Assembly (NCBI GenBank): GCA_964584495.1
Contig: CAZPAH010000100.1
Location: 1-10,570 of the forward strand
Direction of reading: 5' to 3'
Length of the DNA: 10,570 nucleotides
DNA from: CAZPAH01 sp964584495
Lineage (GTDB): Bacteria; Krumholzibacteriota; Krumholzibacteriia; Krumholzibacteriales; Krumholzibacteriaceae
Shown here: positions 1 to 6,563 of the stretch, piece after piece
Position numbering within the stretch: the first letter of the stretch is position 1
Layout: each line of letters opens with the position of its first letter
Notes under the pieces: generated by a model
Seen by the model: only the letters and a program-made list of their open reading frames with translations
The model's database searches: none
Told to the model about the DNA's origin: nothing
Translations under genes and position numbers: made by a program

Positions 1-647
1 ACGAGATTGGCGAGATGCCGGTGACCCTTCAGACTTCCCTTCTTCGCGTTCTCCAGGAACAGGAGATCAGGAGATTGGGAGAGAGTTCCAGAAGACGCAT
101 AGACGTGAGATTTATATTTGCGACCAACAAGAAGCTGGTGGAACTCGTCAGGACCGGAAAGTTCCGGGAGGATCTATATTACAGGGTCAACGGGATTCGG
201 ATATTCACGCCTCCATTGAGAAGGAGGAGGGAAGATATACTTGTCCTCGCGAGACATTTTCTGAAGGAGGCTTCCGGCAGGGAGGGGGTGGCTGATCCCG
301 GGATTTCGGCACGCGCCGCAAAGCTGTTGACCGGTTACGACTGGCCGGGGAACGTCCGCGAGCTGAAGAACGAGATCGAGAGGGTCATCGCGCTTAATGC
401 AGGAGAGGAAATTGTCACGGCGACCATGATTTCGCCGTCTTTTGGCGATCTTACGGGGATTTCTCCTTGTGGATGCGATGAGGCCGACCGGACCATGCCA
501 TCCGCCGTGAGGCGTCTGGAACGCAGGATGATCGCCGAGACTCTCGGGAAATTCGGTGGAAACAAGACGAAAACGGCAGAGCACCTTGGCATAACGAGAC
601 AGGGGCTTCTCAAGAAGATCAAGCGGTTCGGAATGATAGACGTTTGA
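1..647 (+). CDS. Sigma-54-dependent response regulator, NtrC family, C-terminal part (5' end outside window)
   Basis: Partial gene whose frame is open from base 3, beginning with the residues EIGEMP of the conserved Walker B region of the AAA+ domain. Numbering from the Met at base 15: the sensor-I region (FATN, 35-38), FREDLYYRV (50-58), the PPLRRRREDI segment (66-75) and WPGNVREL (110-117) are all hallmarks of sigma-54 activators. A Fis-type helix-turn-helix ends the protein (about 183-205, NKTKTAEHLGITRQGLLKK). Such proteins bind upstream enhancer sites and use ATP hydrolysis to remodel RNA polymerase carrying sigma-54. The N-terminal part, where a receiver domain usually lies, is outside the window, so calling it a response regulator rather than a PAS- or GAF-type activator is inference. 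The target genes cannot be told; no convincing sigma-54 (-24/-12) promoter was noticed nearby. Confidence 0.93.
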   Translation, partial: EIGEMPVTLQTSLLRVLQEQEIRRLGESSRRRIDVRFIFATNKKLVELVRTGKFREDLYYRVNGIRIFTPPLRRRREDILVLARHFLKEASGREGVADPGISARAAKLLTGYDWPGNVRELKNEIERVIALNAGEEIVTATMISPSFGDLTGISPCGCDEADRTMPSAVRRLERRMIAETLGKFGGNKTKTAEHLGITRQGLLKKIKRFGMIDV

Positions 648-678
648 CGGTCACGAACCGGGGGGTGATAAGTCGGGG

Positions 679-707
679 TTGCGGGAAAGGGATGTCTCCA
701 TTATACT
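679..707 (+). promoter_or_regulatory. Candidate sigma-70-type promoter for lnt
   Basis: A TTGCGG box (679-684), a 17-nt spacer and TATACT (702-707, five of six matches to the -10 consensus) lie upstream of lnt. Transcription would start near 714, leaving a leader of about 26 nt with the ribosome-binding site at 731-736. The -35 box matches only at its TTG. This is sequence resemblance only; the gene could also be read through from the upstream regulator. Confidence 0.4.
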
Positions 708-739
708 CCCCCGAAGAAGTCAGCAAGGTAAGGTGGTAG

Positions 740-2317
740 TTGGCAGGGAAACCGTTTCTATATAGATGGCGCCGGGAACTTTTTGCGGGAGCAACCGGAG
801 GGTTGCTTCTTGCTCTCTCTTTTCCGCCATTTCCAACCAGGTTCCTCTCTCTTGTGGCTCTCGTTCCGCTTCTGCACTACCATCTTGTCTACGTTTCCGC
901 GATTAAGGAAAGGGGCTATCTCAAGAGGGGGTTCCTCTGCGGCTTTTTCTTGGGGATTCCATTCTTCTTGATATTGCTGCACTGGATCACGAATCTCATA
1001 CCTGAATCCAGCATAAATCTTTCATGGATACTCGTGCCGGCCTTCATTCTACTCGTCCTCTACCTGTCATGCTTCATCGGGCTCTTCTCGATGGCGCTCT
1101 CCTTCCTGGTTAAAAAGCTAGGTAGGCCTGCCCTTATGACAGCTCCGGCCTTGTGGGCGATATTCGAGCTGCTACGTTCCAGAGGGGAATTGGGTTTTCC
1201 ATGGGGGATAATCTCGAACACTCTCGTGATATACCCGGCTGCGATCCAGGGATTTTCCATATTCGGATCGTTCGGGATGTCCCTGATGGTAGTTCTTGTG
1301 AACGTACTCGTGACCTTTATGCTTTTCTCCGGTTCCAGGAAATCGGCGATTTGGGCCCTTGCCTTCCTGACCGTTCTGATTGCTGGGTACCTTTCCTGGG
1401 GAACGATGGAGATAGGCCGGATTGACCGCGAGCTTGCCTCGGCAAAAGTAAAATGTAACGTGGCGATAGTCCAGGCGAATGTAAGCCTCGCCATAAAATG
1501 GAAACCCGAGTATCGGGATTCGGTTTTCTCTAAAATGGAAATGCTGACCGAAGAAGCGAGCGGTGCGGGAGCCAGGTTGGTCATCTTTCCCGAGACGGCC
1601 GCCCCGGTTTCAATCGGGCATTCCTCCAAACATCGGTTCTGGTTGAAGAGGATGGCGCGCGAATCGGGGGTCGAGCTCTATACCGGTTTCATCGACCACG
1701 AGATGGAAAATGGGGAATGGAGGCCGTTCAACGCGAGCGGGCTGTTCGACGGCCGCGGCGTTCTTGTCGATCAGTATCACAAGGTCAACCTCGTTCCCTT
1801 CAGCGAAAGGATACCTTTCGACCAGTACTTCTCCTCGCTACGAAAGATCAACTTCGGCCAGGCGAACTTCAAGCCTGGTGACAAGATGACCATATTCGAT
1901 TCCAGTGTGGGAAAATTCGGCACATTAATATGTTTCGAAGCTGCTTTTACGGAATATACGAGGAAATACGTGCGTGACGGCGCGGAATTCCTGGTTAACA
2001 TAACGAATGACGGCTGGTTCGGAGGCGCCACGGGGCCTATGCAGCATGCTGAAATGTCGATTCTTCGGGCGGTCGAGAACAGGGTGCCCCTCTTGCGCTG
2101 CGCGAACACGGGGGTGTCGATGTTCGTCGATCAGGCCGGCAGGGTGATCGATAGCATCGGGATGGATCTCGAGGGTATACTGCTCGTTCCGGTGAACAAA
2201 CTGAAGGAGCGATCCTTTTACAACAAGGCGGGGCAGATTCCATTTTCCGTGATGACGGTCGTCCTGCTTTCCCTTCCCGTTATAATTTCATCCTTCAGGA
2301 GAAAGACCGGACGATGA
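740..2317 (+). CDS. lnt: Apolipoprotein N-acyltransferase (Lnt)
   Basis: This inner-membrane enzyme does the last step of lipoprotein maturation: it transfers an acyl chain from a phospholipid to the alpha-amino group of the diacylglyceryl cysteine. The 525-aa length is normal for the family. The N-terminal ~220 residues are hydrophobic with several membrane segments and include FPWG (153-156). The rest is a nitrilase-type domain with the expected catalytic triad: Glu285 (FPET), Lys348 (YHKVN) and Cys398 (LICFE). PFSE with Glu356, NDGWFG (423-428) and QHAEMSILRAVENR (435-448) are also typical. A further hydrophobic segment lies near the C terminus (about 500-517). The start is TTG at 740, chosen because AGGTGG at 731-736 precedes it and the frame gives a normal N terminus. 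The stop overlaps the next gene's start by 4 nt, suggesting translational coupling. Confidence 0.96.
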   Translation: MAGKPFLYRWRRELFAGATGGLLLALSFPPFPTRFLSLVALVPLLHYHLVYVSAIKERGYLKRGFLCGFFLGIPFFLILLHWITNLIPESSINLSWILVPAFILLVLYLSCFIGLFSMALSFLVKKLGRPALMTAPALWAIFELLRSRGELGFPWGIISNTLVIYPAAIQGFSIFGSFGMSLMVVLVNVLVTFMLFSGSRKSAIWALAFLTVLIAGYLSWGTMEIGRIDRELASAKVKCNVAIVQANVSLAIKWKPEYRDSVFSKMEMLTEEASGAGARLVIFPETAAPVSIGHSSKHRFWLKRMARESGVELYTGFIDHEMENGEWRPFNASGLFDGRGVLVDQYHKVNLVPFSERIPFDQYFSSLRKINFGQANFKPGDKMTIFDSSVGKFGTLICFEAAFTEYTRKYVRDGAEFLVNITNDGWFGGATGPMQHAEMSILRAVENRVPLLRCANTGVSMFVDQAGRVIDSIGMDLEGILLVPVNKLKERSFYNKAGQIPFSVMTVVLLSLPVIISSFRRKTGR

Positions 2318-2913
2318 CAACGAAAGGGAAGATCAATTTCTATAGGAAGATATGGCACTTTTTCAGCGGATTTTTCATTATTGCCATAATGATGCTTTCC
2401 TATCCGTCCAAGACGGTGGCCGTCATATTCCTCGCTTCGTTTTCAGCGGCGCTTCTTGCGCTGGATATACTCAGGTTTACGACGGCCGAAGGCGACAGGT
2501 TTTTCTGGAAGCACCTAGGATTCCTCACTTCGGAAAAAGAGAGGCGAGGACCCAATACATCTTTCTACTACGCCGCTTCGATTCTCGTATGCGTTCTCGT
2601 TTTCCAACCTAAGATTGCGATGTCATCTATCGTATGCCTCGCAGCGGGCGATCCCGCCGCCGGGATTCTCGGCAAGCTTATAGGCAAGCACCGAATAGGA
2701 GGTAAGAGCATCGAGGGAGCGCTCGTCAATTTCACCCTGTGCATGGGACTTATCAGATTTATCATCCCATCGACCGGACTGGCGGTTATCGGAGCTTTCG
2801 CGGGTGCGTTGGTTGAATTGCTCCCCATACCGTGGCTCGACGATAATATAAGCGTGCCGATCGTGTCCGGACTTGCGATGGCCGCGGCGAATGCATTCAT
2901 CCACGCGGTATAG
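2314..2913 (+). CDS. Diacylglycerol/polyprenol kinase family protein (Dgk1/SEC59-like, probably CTP-dependent)
   Basis: A 199-aa integral membrane protein of the family that includes yeast Dgk1 (diacylglycerol kinase), dolichol kinase and plant phytol/farnesol kinases, which use CTP rather than ATP. Visible family signatures are RKIWH near the N terminus (11-15), the EKERRGP loop (74-80), GDPAAGILGKLIGK (112-125), GGKSIEG (129-135), and ELLPIPWLDDN (168-178). About five to six hydrophobic segments fill the rest. The start ATG lies inside the lnt stop (ATGA overlap), so the two are likely co-translated. The substrate (diacylglycerol, undecaprenol or another isoprenoid alcohol) cannot be read from sequence. 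The pairing with lnt suggests a role in phospholipid or lipid-carrier recycling, which is inference. More distant phosphatidate cytidylyltransferases share parts of these motifs and are the main alternative. Confidence 0.85.
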   Translation: MTTKGKINFYRKIWHFFSGFFIIAIMMLSYPSKTVAVIFLASFSAALLALDILRFTTAEGDRFFWKHLGFLTSEKERRGPNTSFYYAASILVCVLVFQPKIAMSSIVCLAAGDPAAGILGKLIGKHRIGGKSIEGALVNFTLCMGLIRFIIPSTGLAVIGAFAGALVELLPIPWLDDNISVPIVSGLAMAAANAFIHAV

Positions 2914-2968
2914 CTTTCCGGAAACGGTATGATCCCCCCGAAACGGAGCACCTTCCGTGAATCTGCAA

Positions 2969-3568
2969 TCAATCTTTTTCGATGGTTTTTCTGATGGCTA
3001 TGAGCTCTTCCAGTATCTTCTCTAGGGTTTCCGAGCCGGCCGTTAACGGTGTCGTTGTCCCTTCGTTCCGTTTTGATCCGATGTGACCGGTGATCCTTTC
3101 CGACAGCATGTCCTTTACACCGGCCAGGTTCTTGATTCCGTAAATCACCAATTCCGCCCGCCCGCCCTGATTACCGCCCGCTCCGGCGGTTTGGACGTGA
3201 ATCGTCCCGATGCCGAATCTCCTCTGCAGGGGACCCTGCGTAATGTCAATATTTGTCACCTTGCCAAACGGAACCGTTACGTTTCTTTTCCAGAACACTC
3301 CACTTGTGGCCTTAACCGAATCTTCGTTCAGAACATATTCCAGGGATCTGAAATAAGCCGGTATCCAGAATAGCAGCGGTACCACGATCATGATATATGC
3401 GAGTATGAAAGCGGCGGACAGTATCACACCTGGAAGATCCGCGTAGAAAAATACTTCCGCCACAAACGGTATAAGGCTTGGGACCGTCAAGATGAAGAAG
3501 ATGATTATGCACATCGTGATCCAGTAGCTCTGAAGGGTTTTCTCAGGGATTATTTTTACAGTATCCAT
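2969..3568 (-). CDS. Bacterial PH-domain membrane protein (YdbS/bPH2-like)
   Basis: A 199-aa protein. Two hydrophobic hairpin segments (about 15-40 and 44-70) are followed by a YdbS-like bacterial PH fold. Family features are the Y-x-L after the second membrane segment, GVFWKRNVTVPFGKVTNIDITQ, QRRFGIGTIHVQTAG and the C-terminal strand-helix AELVIYGI. The C-terminal tail (about 165-199) is charged and probably helical (LEKILEELIAIRKTIEK). The start is set at the ATG of 3568, because GGAGG at 3578-3574 sits 5 nt before it; an in-frame ATG at 3580 overlaps this site and has no site of its own. It converges on the lnt-kinase pair with 55 nt between stops and follows the barrel gene on the same strand. 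Function is unknown; family members are membrane-associated and some are linked to cell-envelope or lipid processes. Confidence 0.85.
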   Translation of the reverse strand: MDTVKIIPEKTLQSYWITMCIIIFFILTVPSLIPFVAEVFFYADLPGVILSAAFILAYIMIVVPLLFWIPAYFRSLEYVLNEDSVKATSGVFWKRNVTVPFGKVTNIDITQGPLQRRFGIGTIHVQTAGAGGNQGGRAELVIYGIKNLAGVKDMLSERITGHIGSKRNEGTTTPLTAGSETLEKILEELIAIRKTIEKD

Positions 3569-3573
3569 ATTCG

Positions 3574-3578
3574 CCTCC
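3574..3578 (-). promoter_or_regulatory. Ribosome-binding site that decides the PH-domain gene start
   Basis: GGAGG, 5 nt before the ATG at 3568. The site overlaps the upstream in-frame ATG (3580-3578), so that codon cannot be the start served by it. Confidence 0.7.
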
Positions 3579-3619
3579 ATCAGTACTTGCCTGCTACTTA
3601 TCGGGCCTATACCGAATTC

Positions 3620-3653
3620 TGAATAAAATACACGGGGAGCGATATTTTATTCA
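3620..3653. repeat. Perfect 11-bp inverted repeat with 12-nt spacer
   Basis: The arms TGAATAAAATA (3620-3630) and TATTTTATTCA (3643-3653) are exact reverse complements around the GC-rich spacer CACGGGGAGCGA. It lies between the barrel gene and the PH-domain gene, both on the minus strand. The arms coincide with the -35 and -10 boxes of a possible minus-strand promoter, so an operator is one reading. An AU-rich RNA hairpin is another. It lacks the GC-rich stem of an ordinary intrinsic terminator. Confidence 0.75.
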
Positions 3654-3654
3654 A
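3625..3654 (-). promoter_or_regulatory. Possible promoter of the PH-domain gene, inside the inverted repeat
   Basis: Reading the minus strand, TTGAAT (3654-3649), an 18-nt spacer and TATTTT (3630-3625) resemble sigma-70 boxes, with four of six matches each. Transcription would start near 3618, leaving a leader of about 50 nt. The AT-rich composition makes chance matches likely. Confidence 0.28.
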
Positions 3655-3735
3655 CTAATTACAATACTCCGGTTAAAAATAATGATAGCAGGCTAACGGG
3701 CCGGTACGGAGATTGCCGGAAAGAGAGATTGCATG

Positions 3736-5034
3736 TCAAAATGAAGTTCTCATATCGAAAAATATTTTTCCGGACGATTCCGCGTGCCACGCGCATCCTG
3801 CCGTCAGCATAATGCTTTGCGCGGGGATAAAGTCTAAACCGAATCCGAAGCCGGAATGGAAATCGCTGGTCACCACGCTATCGCCGTTGCTCCAAACCGT
3901 GCCGGAATCGACGAAAAAACGAAGATCGACCAGTACTACCGGATTGCCCAGTTCGGATATATCCCTGAAATTCAGGGGCAGCCTGAGATCGGTTATGAAA
4001 AGAAGGCTGTTATCTCCCGATAAGATGCCGAAATCGTATCCGCGTATGCTGCCGATACCGCCCAGATGCCGCAGCAGGATCAGAGGGACTTCACCGTGAA
4101 CGAACGAACCCCGCGAATCGATGGAGCAGATCGCCCTGCCTATCGTTGAATGTAGAATACACCGTAGTTCGTGCAGGGAGTTCTTCATTTCCGCCGATTG
4201 CTGAAGCACGCCCCAATCCTTTCGGCGCACCGAAAATTTTATACCGCTGGTCGGATAGAAATCATCGTCCACGCTTGCGTAATAGAGTCCCGTTTCGATT
4301 GTCATAAATCCTCCGTTCCCATCTCCGGGAAGGCCTGTCGAAGCGGGCAGTTCCTCCATATCGATAAGATCGAGTCCGGGGGAAAACTTGAGGGAAAGAG
4401 CGCTGTTTACCGTCCAGGCGAACGAGAAAGAGGATTGGAACCGCTCGATCCCGCGGTCTTTCATGGCGGCCCGATAATCGGGGAACGGGTAATCGTATGC
4501 TCTGTAGGCAGCGCTGAATTCGTATCCGGCGCCGTGTGAATTCGGCCGGGAAGGCTTTCTCCATTCGGCACGGAGGGTGGTGACTCCCCTGAAGGCCGCT
4601 AGAAGGAAAATCTGCTGGTCCTTTCCCATGAGGTAGGATTCCCTGAGTCCGGCGCCGACGGCAATCTTATCGGCCAGGTTCCTTCCGGCCCATGGAAAAT
4701 ACGACCAGGTTTTCTCCTCTGTCACCGTAATCGCAAGCCGTACACCCTCCTCCCTTGGATTAATAAGTTTTTTGATCGAAGCGGAATGAATGCCCTTGAT
4801 CTTCTCGACATTTGCCAGTCCCGCCCGGACCCCCTCATTCGAGTATGGATCGCCCGGCTTCATTCCAAATGCCTTAAGGATAATGTCTTTATCGAGTTTG
4901 TAGTCTCCAAAAACATATAATCCGAGAACGGTCCCATACCGTTGGCGGTCTCCGGCGGAGGCCGATCCGGGACGGCACAGGGATGCCGCTTGTAACATCA
5001 GACAGGCAGCGAGGGTATAGACGATCTTTCTCAT
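3736..5034 (-). CDS. BamA/TamA-family (Omp85-like) outer-membrane protein with a single POTRA domain
   Basis: A 432-aa protein that begins with a Sec signal peptide: basic MRK, a hydrophobic core and likely cleavage after SASA (residue 27). A single POTRA-like domain follows (about 32-108), starting at a V-x-G-x-Y-V-F-G-D pattern and ending in VRLAITVTEE. The rest is a predicted beta-barrel with two Omp85 signatures: DDDFYPTSGIKFSV (256-269) and GGIGSIRGYD (325-334), the latter carrying the conserved RGY/F loop motif. The chain ends in aromatic Phe, as barrels do. BamA has five POTRA domains and TamA three, so this is a minimal member. Its job (assembly, secretion or lipid transport) cannot be told. 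The start is the ATG at 5034 because the signal peptide begins there; an in-frame TTG at 5088 would add 18 non-signal-like residues and coincides with a possible -35 box. Confidence 0.87.
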   Translation of the reverse strand: MRKIVYTLAACLMLQAASLCRPGSASAGDRQRYGTVLGLYVFGDYKLDKDIILKAFGMKPGDPYSNEGVRAGLANVEKIKGIHSASIKKLINPREEGVRLAITVTEEKTWSYFPWAGRNLADKIAVGAGLRESYLMGKDQQIFLLAAFRGVTTLRAEWRKPSRPNSHGAGYEFSAAYRAYDYPFPDYRAAMKDRGIERFQSSFSFAWTVNSALSLKFSPGLDLIDMEELPASTGLPGDGNGGFMTIETGLYYASVDDDFYPTSGIKFSVRRKDWGVLQQSAEMKNSLHELRCILHSTIGRAICSIDSRGSFVHGEVPLILLRHLGGIGSIRGYDFGILSGDNSLLFITDLRLPLNFRDISELGNPVVLVDLRFFVDSGTVWSNGDSVVTSDFHSGFGFGLDFIPAQSIMLTAGCAWHAESSGKIFFDMRTSF

Positions 5035-5059
5035 TTCGATTTCCAGCCGGTTGGGCAAG

Positions 5060-5088
5060 AGATTAACTTTATTGAATGCCGGGGTCAA
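5060..5088 (-). promoter_or_regulatory. Candidate sigma-70-type promoter for the Omp85-like gene
   Basis: On the minus strand, TTGACC (5088-5083, five of six to consensus), a 17-nt spacer and TAATCT (5065-5060, matching the most conserved T1, A2 and T6) precede the gene. Transcription would begin near 5053, about 19 nt before the ATG at 5034. This supports the shorter start. Confidence 0.38.
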
Positions 5089-5142
5089 TCGTTTATCGGG
5101 AAAGGATATCCGGCATCCCGTAGCACAGGGCCGTTTAGAGAC

Positions 5143-5170
5143 TAAAGTTCCACCTGCCTGCTACCGAAAA
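5143..5170 (+). promoter_or_regulatory. Sigma-28 (FliA/SigD)-like promoter of the che operon
   Basis: TAAAGTTC (5143-5150) matches seven of eight bases of the flagellar sigma -35 element TAAAGTTT. ACCGAAAA (5163-5170) matches six of eight of the -10 element GCCGATAA. The spacing is 12 nt between octamers, against a usual 11. Transcription would start near 5177, leaving a leader of about 33 nt before cheW. The position, directly upstream of a chemotaxis operon, fits the known use of this sigma factor for late motility genes. Confidence 0.55.
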
Positions 5171-5209
5171 TACGTTTAGCCAACTGTATAGAGTGAAAGG
5201 TGAACATAG

Positions 5210-5707
5210 ATGAAAGAACAGGAATTACGTGGAAAAGGCGGATTATTCCGCTTTATCTCGTTCAATCTCGGTGAAGAGAAGTACGGTCAGGATATAATGT
5301 ACATCCACGAGGTCAACCGCGTGCAGAACATCACCGAAGTTCCCGGATCACCCGAATATATATTGGGAGTGGTAAACCTCAGGGGTAATGTGATTCCCGT
5401 AATGGACCTGCGGCGGCGGCTTGAGCTTCCACCCAAGGAAATGACTAAACAGAGCAGGATCATTGTCGTCGAGTTCAACGACTCTCAACTCGGATTGCTG
5501 GTGGACAGTGTCCACCACGTGATGGAAATAGCCAGCGAAAGCATTTTGGACCCCCCCGAAGCCACTATGACTGAAAGAAACAAGTTCATTCATGGAATCG
5601 GGCATGTGGATGACAACCTGGTCTTCTTCCTGGATATAGAGAGAATATATAACGAAGAGACAACTTCGAACCAGTTGCTTCAGAACGAAACTGCGGCGGT
5701 AGATTAA
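5210..5707 (+). CDS. cheW: Chemotaxis coupling protein CheW
   Basis: A 165-aa cytoplasmic adaptor that links chemoreceptors to CheA in signalling arrays. The whole length is one CheW-like SH3-type fold: FISFNLGEEKYG (16-27), the EVPGSPEYILGVVNLRGNVIPVMDL stretch (44-68, with the conserved NLRG), the GLLVDSVHHVMEI strand-loop, and a closing segment with GIGHVDDNLVFFLDIERI. A good ribosome-binding site (AGGTGA, 5198-5203) stands 6 nt before the ATG. It is the first gene of a five-gene che operon and follows the sigma-28-like promoter. A CheV-type protein is excluded because there is no receiver domain. Confidence 0.96.
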   Translation: MKEQELRGKGGLFRFISFNLGEEKYGQDIMYIHEVNRVQNITEVPGSPEYILGVVNLRGNVIPVMDLRRRLELPPKEMTKQSRIIVVEFNDSQLGLLVDSVHHVMEIASESILDPPEATMTERNKFIHGIGHVDDNLVFFLDIERIYNEETTSNQLLQNETAAVD

Positions 5708-5720
5708 GACGAGGTGGCGA

Positions 5721-6563
5721 GTGACAGGAACAACATCGATAATCGAGCTGGGAAACAATGAATTCAACTGGTTCAGAAACTTCATCGAGTCAAAAACGGG
5801 GATACATATTCTCGATACCAAGCATACCTTTCTCTATAACAGGCTGTTAAAGAGGATTAGGGCGCTGGGGCTCGAATCGTTCTGCGATTACAAGGCTTTT
5901 CTGCAAAGAAGGGGCGACACTACCGGAGAGCAACAGAAGCTGTTCGAAGCGATTGTAATTCCCGAGAGCGCATTTTTCCGTTATATGCCTCAGATGGAAT
6001 ACTTCCGCAGCCATATTTTTCCAGACCTTGTAAGGCACCGCATAGACGAGGGACATCCTATAAATATCGCCTGTCTCGGCTGCGCGCGGGGGCAGGAACC
6101 GTATAGCCTGGCAATCCTTATTTCAGAGGAACTCCCGGTGAATCAAAGGCAAATGGTGAGGATAAAGGCGGTCGATCTTTCAGAAGAGCTTGTAAGGAAA
6201 GCTTCCGGTGGGGTCTATTCCGCTTCCGATATCGAGGGCGTTGGAACCTATTTTCTGAGCCGGTATTTTCTTCAGGAGGAAAATGAGTACCGCGTGATCT
6301 CGAGAATTACCAGGATGGTCGATTTCTTCAGGTTCAATCTGGTCGAAGATGATTGGAACATGTTTCGCCATTCGGACCTTATCATGTGCAGGAACACGAT
6401 TATCTATTTCAATCCTAACAACAAGGAGAAGGTTTTCAGCAATATGTCGAGGGTCCTGCGGCAGGATGGATACATGGTTCTGGGTCATTCAGAGATGCTC
6501 GATGCCTCCCGTTATGGAGTAAAACATCTCGGCAACAGTGTGTACAGGAAGGATAACTTGTGA
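5721..6563 (+). CDS. cheR: Chemoreceptor glutamate methyltransferase CheR
   Basis: A 280-aa SAM-dependent enzyme that methylates glutamates on chemoreceptors during adaptation. The N-terminal helical domain (about 10-85) carries the basic RLLKRIR stretch (41-47) and the SAFFRY motif (83-88). The catalytic Rossmann domain shows GCARGQEPYS (120-129), the acidic SAM-binding strand KAVDLS (149-154), CRNTIIYF (223-230) and RQDGYMVLGHSE (247-258). The motif-I stretch reads ARGQE where STGEE is common; GQE variants are known in the family, so activity is expected. There is no C-terminal TPR extension. The start is GTG at 5721, with GAGGTGG at 5711-5717, 13 nt after cheW. Its stop overlaps the cheA start by 4 nt (GTGA). 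Confidence 0.96.
   Translation: MTGTTSIIELGNNEFNWFRNFIESKTGIHILDTKHTFLYNRLLKRIRALGLESFCDYKAFLQRRGDTTGEQQKLFEAIVIPESAFFRYMPQMEYFRSHIFPDLVRHRIDEGHPINIACLGCARGQEPYSLAILISEELPVNQRQMVRIKAVDLSEELVRKASGGVYSASDIEGVGTYFLSRYFLQEENEYRVISRITRMVDFFRFNLVEDDWNMFRHSDLIMCRNTIIYFNPNNKEKVFSNMSRVLRQDGYMVLGHSEMLDASRYGVKHLGNSVYRKDNL

Noticed and set aside
2915..2924. Palindrome TTTCCGGAAA just after the kinase stop codon.
   Set aside because: It is a 10-bp palindrome without a loop or T-tract, easily met by chance.
2943..2958. Small hairpin ACGGA/TCCGT between the converging genes, possible terminator of the PH-domain gene.
   Set aside because: The stem is only 5 bp, and only three T residues follow on the minus strand; too weak to call.
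4171..4539. 122-codon open frame on the plus strand inside the Omp85-like gene.
   Set aside because: The opposite strand holds barrel signature motifs; this frame shows none.
5017..5034. Possible lipobox (Cys in the signal region) making the barrel protein a lipoprotein.
   Set aside because: The residues before Cys20 (ASLC) do not fit the lipobox, and a signal peptidase I site follows at SASA.
5035..5088. Longer version of the Omp85-like protein starting at TTG 5088.
   Set aside because: The extra 18 residues precede a clear signal peptide, and the TTG lies in a possible -35 box.
5093..5100. Minus-strand CCCGATAA resembling a sigma-28 -10 element for the Omp85-like gene.
   Set aside because: No TAAA-type -35 element is found at suitable spacing upstream.
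5187..5192. TATAGA upstream of cheW as a sigma-70 -10 box.
   Set aside because: No -35 box at suitable distance, and it sits almost on the ribosome-binding site.
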